Counted from the stretch's first letter, positions 1 through 6,174 are shown. The stretch: 11,130 nt of DNA from an uncultured Ilumatobacter sp. (GCA_938049325.1 CALICC010000066.1:1-11130); one strand, 5' to 3'. Program-made: numbers and translations. The notes: generated by a model not told the origin, from the sequence alone.

Positions 1-177
1 TTTGCGCAGCTGCGACTGCAGCTTTCGCTGGGTGTATCCCGTCAGCCAGCGGATGATCTCATCGACTTCGCCCTTGGTGCGCCCCTTCTTCTCCGCTTTC
101 GTCACGTAGTGCGGATAGACGCTGGCAAAGCTGGTCGTGAAGATCGGATGATTGCTGTGGTCGGTCGCAGTTCCCAT
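1..177 (-). CDS. DUF2200 family protein (N-terminal part, runs off left edge)
   Basis: The 59 visible residues start MGTATDHSNHPIFTTSFASV and include the blocks FASVYPHYVTKAEKKGRTK and EVDEIIRWLTGYTQ. I recognise these as the conserved N-terminal half of DUF2200 proteins, small cytosolic proteins of roughly 110-120 residues with no established biochemical role. About half the protein is therefore missing beyond base 1. The ATG start is supported by a GAGGAA Shine-Dalgarno sequence (minus strand, bases 182-187) a few bases upstream. No signal peptide or membrane segment is visible. The gene is transcribed in the same direction as the alpha/beta hydrolase upstream (306-1154), with a gap of about 130 bp. 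I see no clear functional link between them. Confidence 0.88.
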   Translation of the reverse strand, partial: MGTATDHSNHPIFTTSFASVYPHYVTKAEKKGRTKGEVDEIIRWLTGYTQRKLQSQLRK

Positions 178-305
178 GTCGTTCCTCGTTCCTGTGTTGG
201 CCGGACGTCCGGCGAGCTCGTCACGCCTCGTGCTCATGATCGTGACATGCCCTCGCGGGTTCGCGCAACGAGTCGAACGGCTCGAGCCCGGATGCGGTCA
301 AGCGA

Positions 306-1154
306 TCAGCCGGGCGTCAGGAACGAGCGAGTGAGCTCGGCGAAGCGTTCCGGATGCTCTTCGTAGCTGAGGAGCCGGGCGTCGGGAATGACCTCGAAAC
401 GCACTGGTCCGCCGAACTGGTCGGCCATGTTCCTCGCCTCGTCCACGGGGAAGAAGTCGTCGTGTTCGCCCCAGACCAGCAACGTCGGACACGTGATGCG
501 GGGGTGGACGTCGCCCAACTCCTCGACCATCTCCACTTCGTAGTTGAGGAGAATCTCGATCTGCCGATCGAACGCGGCTGGATCGTCGAGCGTCTTGGTG
601 AGCACGGCGTCGCGAAAGTCGCCTTCGATCAGGTCGGTGTCGAAGAACAAGCCGCCGAGCAGCTGCGGCGATCGGGCCGCCTTCGGCTGGCGGAGAAGCG
701 CCCGGCTCGCCGCCTTGGCGCCGGGCGCCTTCATGGTCTTCTGCAGCCGAGTGATCAGCTCCGGGTGCACCCCTGGGACCTCGGTGTCGCACAGCACCAG
801 CGCGGTCACAACCTCGGGGAGGCGAACTGCGACGTATCGAGCGATCATGCCGCCCGAGTCCTGGCCGACCAGCGTGACGGAGTCCAACTTCAGTGACTCG
901 ATTGCGGCGATCACCGCTTCGATGTGGCCGCGAAAGGAAACCGGCACGTCGGGCGGTGTCACCGATTCACCGCATCCCGGCATGTCGATGAGGTGGCACC
1001 GAAAGTCGGGGAGTGCAGCCGCCACGTCACGCCAGGTTTCTCGGTTGAGCGGCCAACCGTGTACGAAGACGAGGTCGGGTCCGCTGCCGACGGCTCGATA
1101 GCCGAGGCGGCTTGAACCAGCATCGATGTGGGAGACGATCGTGTTGTTGGTCAT
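306..1154 (-). CDS. Alpha/beta hydrolase (epoxide hydrolase/dehalogenase-like), catalytic His apparently missing
   Basis: Alpha/beta-hydrolase fold enzyme. Residue numbers here count from a GTG at 1175, seven codons upstream of the ATG I prefer (MTNNTIVSH). The oxyanion-hole motif HGWP is at 39-42, the HGxP signature of epoxide hydrolases and haloalkane dehalogenases. The nucleophile elbow GQDSGG (104-109) places Asp106 where esterases have Ser. A cap region lies at about 135-215, and the likely acid is Asp239 in WGEHDD. The usual C-terminal GH..(x)..EE.P motif reads ARLLSYEEHPE, so the expected His is Leu268; His274 is the only His nearby. The enzyme may be inactive, stop at the ester intermediate, or do other chemistry. 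Cytosolic, no signal peptide. It is divergent from an MmyB-type regulator that probably controls it. The substrate cannot be named. Confidence 0.9.
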   Translation of the reverse strand: MTNNTIVSHIDAGSSRLGYRAVGSGPDLVFVHGWPLNRETWRDVAAALPDFRCHLIDMPGCGESVTPPDVPVSFRGHIEAVIAAIESLKLDSVTLVGQDSGGMIARYVAVRLPEVVTALVLCDTEVPGVHPELITRLQKTMKAPGAKAASRALLRQPKAARSPQLLGGLFFDTDLIEGDFRDAVLTKTLDDPAAFDRQIEILLNYEVEMVEELGDVHPRITCPTLLVWGEHDDFFPVDEARNMADQFGGPVRFEVIPDARLLSYEEHPERFAELTRSFLTPG

Positions 1155-1189
1155 TGACTCATCCAACACCTGCACCGCCGGGCGAGCGA

Positions 1190-1205
1190 TTACCCGTACA
1201 GGTAA
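1190..1205. promoter_or_regulatory. Candidate operator, 16-bp palindrome between divergent hydrolase and regulator genes
   Basis: TTACCCGTACAGGTAA reads as two TTACC/GGTAA arms around a GTAC core. Seven of eight base-pair positions are symmetrical, the single exception being C1195/A1200. It lies in the gap between the alpha/beta hydrolase (start 1154, minus) and the XRE/MmyB regulator (start 1241, plus) and directly abuts a possible -35 element of the regulator at 1206. This position and symmetry fit binding by a dimeric helix-turn-helix protein, most simply the adjacent regulator acting on itself and on the hydrolase. Binding is inferred. Confidence 0.55.
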
Positions 1206-1234
1206 GCGACCGAGACGACCGTCGATCGTAGGGT
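1206..1234 (+). promoter_or_regulatory. Candidate leaderless promoter of the MmyB-like regulator
   Basis: A weak -35 (GCGACC, 1206-1211) is followed by a 17-bp spacer and a TAnnnT-type -10 (TAGGGT, 1229-1234). Six bases separate the -10 from ATG 1241, which would place transcription start on the A of the start codon, as in actinobacterial leaderless mRNAs. The hexamers are poor matches to consensus, so the support is mostly the geometry, which recurs at the 5402 gene. Confidence 0.35.
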
Positions 1235-1240
1235 GAGGTG

Positions 1241-2047
1241 ATGGCGAGCGATCGGCGAGAGGATGCGACGTTTCGAGCTCTGCTGCGGTTCTGGCGAACT
1301 CAGCGAGGCATGAGCCAACTCGATCTCGGCCTGACTGCCGAGGTGTCGGCGCGCCACATCAGCTTCCTCGAAACCGGTCGCTCGCGCCCGAGCCCGGAGA
1401 TGGTCCAACTGCTCGGCGAGGTGCTCGACGTGCCCCTCCGGAGCCGCAACGAGTTGATGCGGGCCGCAGGGTTTTCGCCGGTGCACCCCGAGCCGAGCAT
1501 CGACGAACTGCTCGCCGGGCCACTCGGCGCGGCCATCGATGCTCTCCTCGAACACGCCGAGCCCTACCCGGTTCTGGTGCTGAACCGCTGGTACGACTTG
1601 GCTCGAGCCAACGACGGTGGTCGCAGACTGCTCGGCCTCGCCGGTGTCGACTTGTCGACTGACCCGAAGCTGAATGTGTTGACGCTGATCTTCGATCCGG
1701 CGCTCAGACCGGCCTTCGTCAACTGGGACGACGTCGCCGGTCAGATTCTTCGGCGGATGCAGCGCCTCGTACTCCGCGATCCAAGCGACACGCGCCTCGC
1801 AGAGCTGCTGGCCGAGCTGGTGTCGTCGTCAGGGTTGACGGGGGACTGGCGGGTCCCGGATCTGAGCGGACGCATCGACCCCACCGTGTCGGTCGAGATC
1901 GTCATCAACGGAGTTCGGTTGCGTCTGCTCACCACCATCACGGTCTTCGACGCCCCGAACAATGCTGCGCTCGAAGAACTCTTGATCGAGAACTATCTGC
2001 CGCTCGACCAGACCACTCGGGACTTCTTTCAGTCGCGTGAGCCCTAG
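1241..2047 (+). CDS. XRE-family transcriptional regulator with MmyB-like ligand-binding domain
   Basis: DNA-binding regulator of 268 residues. An XRE/Cro-type helix-turn-helix spans about residues 12-66, with the typical signature RTQRGMSQLDLGL..VSARHISFLETGRSRPS. After a short linker (NELMRAAGF at 70-78, typical of this family), residues about 98-265 form an MmyB-like, PAS-related ligand-binding domain. Its hallmark is PYPVLVLNRWYDLARAND (108-125). Such regulators often lie beside and control a single divergent oxidoreductase or hydrolase gene; here the partner is the alpha/beta hydrolase at 306-1154. ATG 1241 is preferred, but GTG 1238 is directly adjacent in frame. The TAG stop lies in a CTAG shared with the convergent small gene at 2044-2265. 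The ligand is unknown. Confidence 0.93.
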   Translation: MASDRREDATFRALLRFWRTQRGMSQLDLGLTAEVSARHISFLETGRSRPSPEMVQLLGEVLDVPLRSRNELMRAAGFSPVHPEPSIDELLAGPLGAAIDALLEHAEPYPVLVLNRWYDLARANDGGRRLLGLAGVDLSTDPKLNVLTLIFDPALRPAFVNWDDVAGQILRRMQRLVLRDPSDTRLAELLAELVSSSGLTGDWRVPDLSGRIDPTVSVEIVINGVRLRLLTTITVFDAPNNAALEELLIENYLPLDQTTRDFFQSREP

Positions 2048-2265
2048 CCGCGATTGCGGGGATGTCGTCGTGCGTCGCGCTCGTTGCCGCGCTTGTAGTT
2101 GCCCGTGAGTCGGGCCATCAGCTCCTGCCCGTCGCCGTTGCCGACGTCGTCGATGAACTCGGTGGCGCGTCGTCCGCGCAGCGTTGTCGCCGTTCGCCCG
2201 TGGTGAGAAATCACCACGTCACCGTTCTTTCGTCTCGACCAATCGAAACCCTCAGCGTGACCCAC
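2044..2265 (-). CDS. Conserved small hypothetical protein (73 aa)
   Basis: A 73-residue basic cytosolic protein with a GTG start. The core FDWSRRKNGDVVISHHGR.. then TTLRG..A.EF and QELMARLTGNYKRGNER looks like a short conserved family I associate with actinobacteria, but I cannot give it a name or function. There is no signal peptide, membrane segment or cysteine. It lies 26 bp downstream of the lipoprotein gene on the same strand and has no convincing Shine-Dalgarno, so it is probably the last gene of that operon. Its TAG stop shares the palindrome CTAG with the stop of the convergent MmyB-like gene. The arginine-rich tail after GNYKRGNER is probably poorly conserved. A chance reading frame is possible, but the lack of overlap with any other gene and the motif quality argue against it. 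Confidence 0.72.
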   Translation of the reverse strand: MGHAEGFDWSRRKNGDVVISHHGRTATTLRGRRATEFIDDVGNGDGQELMARLTGNYKRGNERDARRHPRNRG

Positions 2266-2291
2266 ACCAGGAGTCTGTCGGCTCGACGCGG

Positions 2292-3617
2292 TCAGTTCAA
2301 TCCGACGGTGACGATCTGCTTGGGTCCGAGTCCGAAGATGATTGCGTTGCGAACCCAGACCACCTCTCGTTGTATGCCGAGGCCTCCCGGGACGATGGTC
2401 TTGTCACCGTTGTTCGGCGCGAACTCCTCGCCGGTTGCGATGACGCCGAGTGGGCCGATCGAGCCGTCGTCGAGGATGGGCGCGACGGCGAGTTCGTGCC
2501 CGAGGGGGTCGTTCAGGTCGACGATGATGAACACGATCGCCGTGCCGTCTGGCGACAGGCCGACGCCGCCGACGGCGCGATCAGACTCCGAGGAGGTGGC
2601 GGGGAGAGCTTGTGGTGATGCTGCGCCGGTCAGGTCGATGAGCGCGGCTCGCACACCGCTCAGCGCGGCGACCGGTCCCTGGGCGATCAGTGCTCTCTTC
2701 CCTGCCACGTCGAGAATCGGACGACCGTTGATGCGGTCGATGCCGCCGTCGATGAGCGTTGAGGTTCTTGCGTCGGCATCGATGACGGCAATCGAAGGAA
2801 ATCGCTCGGACCGTTGGGTGACCTCGATGACGACGGGGCCGCCGCCGGGGTCTTGGCGAGCACTTCTCGGTAGGTGTTCGACCACGACGCCGTCGAGTAC
2901 GACCGGAGCGTTGCGGAACTCCACGACGTTGAACGGACGCTCGGGGAGGTTGAGGGAGGGGTCAGGAGCGGCGCGAAGGAAGTGGAGCGTGCCGTCGTCG
3001 CTGTAGAACGGCGCCACGTCGAGCTCGCCGGTTTCGAGGTCGTCGGTGCCGTCGTCCGTGAGTACCTCGAGGCTCCGAGTGGCGACGTCGAGCACGACGA
3101 TGTCGGAGTCGACCAATAGTGGCCAATCGTGATGAAACGCGACGGTCGACTCGTCGGGCGACCACGCAAGTGACCGGGGGCCGATCGGCCCGTCGAATTC
3201 GACACACCCTTCGTCGGAACGCGTCGACCCGACCGTGGTGTCGAGCAGGCAGATCTGCGTGTCTCGGTTGATCGCGATCCATCTGCCGGACGGCGACACA
3301 GCGATGTCGCTCAACGGGAGGCCTGCGAACTCGACGACCGATGGAGCGGTCATTTGAGGAGCGTCGACCGCGGCGGCGATCGGTTCGTCGATCGTCACGG
3401 ACCCCGGCTCGATCGGCGGTTCGGTCGGCGGTTGGGTCGCACGACTCGCCAACGGTTCGGTGGTCACCGTGTGGACGACGGGAGGAAGTGTGCCCAACAC
3501 GACCGGATCGGGCGTCGTCGTCGTGGGCGGCGTGGCCTGGTCGAACGCCGAGCAGGCGGTGCTGACGAGCGCGAGGAACACCGCGCCGCTGAGAAACGGC
3601 AGTGGTCGCCTTCGCAT
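2292..3617 (-). CDS. Secreted lipoprotein with TolB/WD40-like beta-propeller repeats
   Basis: A 441-residue predicted lipoprotein. A lipoprotein signal peptide (MRRRPLPFLSGAVFLALVSTAC) ends at Cys22; the lipobox VSTAC is slightly off consensus. A Thr/Pro-rich linker follows (about 28-75). The rest carries PD40/WD40-like blade motifs: IAVSPSGRWIAI (105-116), LAWSPDESTVAF (150-161), YSDDGTLHFL (205-214) and LSPDGTAIVF (354-363). This suggests a beta-propeller on the outer face of the membrane, as in TolB-like proteins. No catalytic residues are recognisable, so a binding or scaffold role is more likely. The ATG follows the stop of the D-2-hydroxyacid dehydrogenase gene by only 5 bp, so they are almost certainly co-transcribed and probably translationally coupled. 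The pairing of a cytosolic dehydrogenase with a surface protein is not explained. Confidence 0.87.
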   Translation of the reverse strand: MRRRPLPFLSGAVFLALVSTACSAFDQATPPTTTTPDPVVLGTLPPVVHTVTTEPLASRATQPPTEPPIEPGSVTIDEPIAAAVDAPQMTAPSVVEFAGLPLSDIAVSPSGRWIAINRDTQICLLDTTVGSTRSDEGCVEFDGPIGPRSLAWSPDESTVAFHHDWPLLVDSDIVVLDVATRSLEVLTDDGTDDLETGELDVAPFYSDDGTLHFLRAAPDPSLNLPERPFNVVEFRNAPVVLDGVVVEHLPRSARQDPGGGPVVIEVTQRSERFPSIAVIDADARTSTLIDGGIDRINGRPILDVAGKRALIAQGPVAALSGVRAALIDLTGAASPQALPATSSESDRAVGGVGLSPDGTAIVFIIVDLNDPLGHELAVAPILDDGSIGPLGVIATGEEFAPNNGDKTIVPGGLGIQREVVWVRNAIIFGLGPKQIVTVGLN

Positions 3618-3622
3618 CGCGG

Positions 3623-4654
3623 TCAGGGTAGGTCGACCTCGTTGATGAGACGGTCTCCGGCCAGAAAGCGCGCGATGTTCTTCGAGAGGAGCGCCTCGAG
3701 ATTCTGCACATACCGGTCGAGCGAGACTGACGAGTGCGGCGAGAGGTAGAGGTTCGGTGCGTCCCAGAGCGGGTCATCGGCCGGCAACGGTTCGACTTGC
3801 GTGACGTCGAGCGCGGCCGCGCGGAGATGCCCTGTGGTGAGGGCGTCGATCAGGTCGGCCTCGACGACATGCGCGCCACGGCCGACGTTGCAGAACACCG
3901 AACCAGAGGGCATCGCGGCGAAGCGGTCGGCGTCGAAGAGGTCGATCGTGGTCGGATTCGACGGCAGCGTCGACACGACCACATCACAACGCTTCAGCAT
4001 CTGGTCGAGGTCGGCTGCGGGAAACAATTCGTCGACCGCATCGTCGGTGTCGCCGGGCTGCGCGCTGGCCCGCGTGGCCAACACGGTCATGTCGAACGCT
4101 CGCGCACGTCGAGCAACCTCACGTCCGATCGATCCCAGCCCGGCAATGCCGAGCGTGCGTCCGGTGGCTTCAGTGCCGAAGATGCCGGACCACTGCTGCT
4201 CGCCCTGCTGGGTGTCGAAGTTGCGCAGGTTCTTCCAGACCTGCAAGATGCGCGCCATGACGAACTCGGCGATGCCCGCCGCGCCGAGCCCGCTCGCGTT
4301 CGAGAGTCGGACACCCTGTCGGCGGAACGCGTCGAGGTCGTACTTGTCGTACCCAGCGGTGATGCTCTGGATCCACTGCAGTTGGGGCATCAATTCATCG
4401 AGCCCATCGGGCATGTCCATGCCGATGGCGACGTTCGTGCGGGCCCACGCGTCGCGCATCGCCGGCGTGATCTCCGGAGTGTCCAAGCCGGTCGTGTTGC
4501 GGCCTTCTTGTCGGCCGCGTGCGGATCGCAGCTCTTCAGATTCGGTGTAGGGCGTCCACACCAGCTCTGCTCCCGAGTGCGAGTTCTCCACGATCGCGCG
4601 CAATGCCGGCGACGGTTCGAAGTCGATCATGAGCGCGACGACGAGTGCGGTCAT
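3623..4654 (-). CDS. D-isomer-specific 2-hydroxyacid dehydrogenase
   Basis: NAD(P)-dependent dehydrogenase of 343 residues, close to the usual family length. It is expected to interconvert a 2-oxoacid and the D-2-hydroxyacid in the cytosol. The N-terminal substrate domain ends near LSNASGLGAAGIAEFV (117-132). The Rossmann motif GLGSIG (172-177) binds the nucleotide. Catalytic residues are in place: Arg259 in NVGRG, Glu288 in VEPLP and His307 in SPHSS. The exact substrate (glyoxylate/hydroxypyruvate, phosphoglycerate-like or other) cannot be read from sequence; no C-terminal ACT domain is present, which argues against a full-length SerA. ATG 4654 is used; an internal ATG 24 bases downstream is possible. 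It is the first gene of a tight unit with the lipoprotein (5-bp gap). The HEAT-like gene upstream on the same strand is separated by 119 bp. Confidence 0.93.
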   Translation of the reverse strand: MTALVVALMIDFEPSPALRAIVENSHSGAELVWTPYTESEELRSARGRQEGRNTTGLDTPEITPAMRDAWARTNVAIGMDMPDGLDELMPQLQWIQSITAGYDKYDLDAFRRQGVRLSNASGLGAAGIAEFVMARILQVWKNLRNFDTQQGEQQWSGIFGTEATGRTLGIAGLGSIGREVARRARAFDMTVLATRASAQPGDTDDAVDELFPAADLDQMLKRCDVVVSTLPSNPTTIDLFDADRFAAMPSGSVFCNVGRGAHVVEADLIDALTTGHLRAAALDVTQVEPLPADDPLWDAPNLYLSPHSSVSLDRYVQNLEALLSKNIARFLAGDRLINEVDLP

Positions 4655-4773
4655 CGTTCGGTGATGGCGAGGTTGGAGCGTGCAGAGGTCATTTCAGCAG
4701 CTTGGCGTGGCCGCTCGCTCGACCACGATTCTTGCGGGACGGCGGCATCGCCTCGAAGCCGTGACGACGAGTG

Positions 4774-5307
4774 TCAGGGTGCCGAGGATTCGAGCTGGGC
4801 GGTCAGCTTGCGAGCGTTGGAAGCCACCGATTTGCGACCGTCGGTTGCGAGGCGATGGGCGTGGGGTGTCAACCACACAGCGATGTCGGCATCGTCTCGT
4901 GCCCACTTGCCGAGGACCTTCATCGAGTTGTTCAGCACGATCCAGTCGGTGTGGTTCGCGAGGTTGTTCTGCATGATCTCGATGGCTCGTCCGCGCTGCT
5001 CGGGCGTGAGCCTGTCGGCCACGAGGTCGAAGAGCAGGGCCAGTGTCCACTGCGTCGACGCCTGGTCGATGGCGGCCACGTCGGACTGCAGACCGTCGAT
5101 GAAGTCCATGATCCATTCAGGCTGTGCGATGGTGACGCGTTTCATCGCGCTCGACACGCGGAGTCGCACCAACTCGTCGTCGCTGAGGTAGCACCGGTAG
5201 AGGTGGTCGAGTCGAGCGCGGTCAGCGAGCACGATGGCGACCACCTCGTCGGTTCGGCCGAGCGAGTTCGGGTGGCCGCCCGACAACGCTGCTTCGAAGT
5301 CGACCAT
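4774..5307 (-). CDS. HEAT/ARM-like all-helical protein of unknown function
   Basis: A 177-residue protein, almost entirely alpha-helical by composition, with no signal peptide or membrane segment. Motifs that look conserved include GGHPNSLGRTDEVV (10-23), a region from DDELVRLRVSSAMKRV (43-58), IDQASTQWTLALLFDL (80-95), NNLANHTDWIVLNNSMKVL (114-132) and GRKSVASNARKL (157-168). The paired-helix spacing resembles short HEAT or ARM repeat proteins annotated as hypothetical in several phyla; I recall similar proteins in Bacteroidetes but cannot verify it here. HEAT folds normally bind protein or nucleic acid partners. ATG 5307 is chosen; a TTG directly precedes it. It is divergent from the DUF1707 gene at 5402, and the 94-bp gap holds a perfect 20-bp palindrome. 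Confidence 0.82.
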   Translation of the reverse strand: MVDFEAALSGGHPNSLGRTDEVVAIVLADRARLDHLYRCYLSDDELVRLRVSSAMKRVTIAQPEWIMDFIDGLQSDVAAIDQASTQWTLALLFDLVADRLTPEQRGRAIEIMQNNLANHTDWIVLNNSMKVLGKWARDDADIAVWLTPHAHRLATDGRKSVASNARKLTAQLESSAP

Positions 5308-5313
5308 CAACGT

Positions 5314-5342
5314 AGGAGACCATGAAGTTGACGAGCGGTCAA
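5314..5342 (-). promoter_or_regulatory. Weak candidate promoter of the HEAT-like gene
   Basis: On the minus strand a good -35 (TTGACC, bases 5342-5337) is followed by 17 bp and a poor -10 (TCTCCT, 5319-5314). Six bases then lead to ATG 5307, the same leaderless geometry as on the opposite strand. The -10 lacks the conserved second A, so this is tentative. No clear Shine-Dalgarno is present upstream of this start, which is consistent with a leaderless mRNA. Confidence 0.25.
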
Positions 5343-5350
5343 GGCGTTCA

Positions 5351-5370
5351 TCGACCGGCCGGCCGGTCGA
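5351..5370. promoter_or_regulatory. Perfect 20-bp palindrome, candidate operator
   Basis: TCGACCGGCC is followed immediately by its own reverse complement, giving a gapless 20-bp palindrome with no mismatch. It sits between the divergent HEAT-like (start 5307) and DUF1707 (start 5402) genes and overlaps the proposed -35 of the latter (5367-5372). With no loop it is a poor RNA hairpin or terminator but a good protein-binding site. A repressor here could control both genes. No regulator gene is adjacent, so the binding protein is unknown. Confidence 0.5.
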
Positions 5371-5395
5371 CCTCGACGATCGTTCGATCTACCAT
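5367..5395 (+). promoter_or_regulatory. Candidate leaderless promoter of the DUF1707/LiaF-like gene
   Basis: The -35 TCGACC (5367-5372) and the -10 TACCAT (5390-5395) each match four of six bases of the vegetative consensus, separated by 17 bp. Six bases separate the -10 from ATG 5402, so transcription would start at the A of the start codon. No Shine-Dalgarno precedes this ATG. The -35 overlaps the right end of the 20-bp palindrome. Confidence 0.5.
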
Positions 5396-5401
5396 TGGCG
5401 G

Positions 5402-6037
5402 ATGCACGACCAGCCAGCCGGCCCGGTGCCCGAAACTCCGATTGCCGATACGGAGCGCCAGGTCGTGGTCGGTCGAATTCGGAGGGCGATGGTCGACGAC
5501 CTCATCGAATTCGACGCGATCGACGAGCGATTCGCTGCGATCTATGCAGCCAACACTCGTGCTGAGCTGGCATTGGTCACCCAGGACCTCCCACAGCTTC
5601 CGCCTCCGATGCCAGCGCGGCCGCAGCACCCGGTTTCGCTGAGACAGTTCTCGGTGTTCGGAGACATCAAGAGCGTCGGTGACGTGTCGGAGGTCGACGG
5701 GGATGTGTCCTACAAGTCCATCTTTGGTTCGGTGGTCGTCGATCTCTCCTCGATGATCGTGCCGCCGGAAGGCATCTCCATCTCGGCGAACTCGGTGTTC
5801 GACAACGTCACCGTCATCGTCCCCGACGGGTATCGGGTGGCGATCGACACACGGTCGGTCTTCGACAGTTCGAAACAGAGCCTGTCGCCCCCGCTTCCCG
5901 GAGCGGCGACGATTCGCGTGAGGACGCGCAGCGTGTTCGGTTCGACCAAGCTCTACTCGTTGTCGCGGGTGCCCGAAGGCCGCCTCCGACGCATGTGGAA
6001 CAAGCTCCGCGGGCGCGCCGCGGCCGCTGAGGTCTGA
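5402..6037 (+). CDS. DUF1707 domain protein with LiaF-like repeat C-terminus
   Basis: A 211-residue protein. Residues about 14-63 match the DUF1707 pattern (IADTERQVVVGRIRRAMVDD..FDAIDERFAAIYAANTRAELALVTQDLP), a short helical domain common in actinobacteria. A Pro-rich linker (64-78) leads to a beta-rich region resembling the C-terminal part of LiaF and cell-wall-active-antibiotic-response proteins. Here a five-residue motif recurs: SVFGD (84), SIFGS (106), SVFDN (131), SVFDS (152) and SVFGS (177), at 21-25 residue spacing, which suggests a small beta-solenoid. No membrane helix is visible although relatives often have them, so it is probably cytosolic or peripheral; the tail is basic (RLRRMWNKLRGR). 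The frame stays open upstream to 5234, but the start at 5402 fits the DUF1707 boundary and the promoter. A role in envelope stress sensing is inference. Confidence 0.87.
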   Translation: MHDQPAGPVPETPIADTERQVVVGRIRRAMVDDLIEFDAIDERFAAIYAANTRAELALVTQDLPQLPPPMPARPQHPVSLRQFSVFGDIKSVGDVSEVDGDVSYKSIFGSVVVDLSSMIVPPEGISISANSVFDNVTVIVPDGYRVAIDTRSVFDSSKQSLSPPLPGAATIRVRTRSVFGSTKLYSLSRVPEGRLRRMWNKLRGRAAAAEV

Positions 6038-6162
6038 CTCGGTAGATCGAGCGCGTCGCCGGGCGGGTACGCGGCGGCCGGTGGCAACGATCCGTCCCAC
6101 GAACGGCCCGCCGAATAGCATCGATTCCTCCGCCGGGCGGCGGGGACGGCAGGCGTTTCGAA

Positions 6163-6167
6163 CGGAG
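6163..6167 (+). promoter_or_regulatory. Ribosome binding site of the dioxygenase gene
   Basis: CGGAG with seven bases to ATG 6175 fixes the start of the TauD/TfdA-type gene. The 137-bp gap upstream also holds a GC-rich hairpin at 6130-6143 (CCGCC/GGCGG, 4-base loop) with no T-tract. Confidence 0.6.
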
Positions 6168-6174
6168 CACACAG

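Noticed and set aside
1648..1661. GTCGAC-TT-GTCGAC repeat
   Set aside because: It lies inside the regulator coding sequence and is explained by codon use (VDLST).
2062..3006. Plus-strand open frame of 314 codons
   Set aside because: It overlaps the lipoprotein and small gene on the other strand; Ser/Arg/Pro-rich with no domain.
3734..5191. Plus-strand open frame of 485 codons
   Set aside because: It is antisense to the D-2-hydroxyacid dehydrogenase and HEAT-like genes, both with clear family motifs. The product is Arg/Asp/Glu-rich without recognisable domains, typical of an antisense frame in GC-rich DNA.
5234..5401. Longer N-terminus for the DUF1707 protein
   Set aside because: The extension overlaps the divergent HEAT-like gene and the palindrome, has no domain, and ATG 5402 matches the promoter and the domain boundary.
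6130..6143. GC-rich hairpin CCGCC/GGCGG as a terminator of the DUF1707 gene
   Set aside because: The stem is only 5 bp in a very GC-rich stretch and has no T-tract; it is likely by chance.
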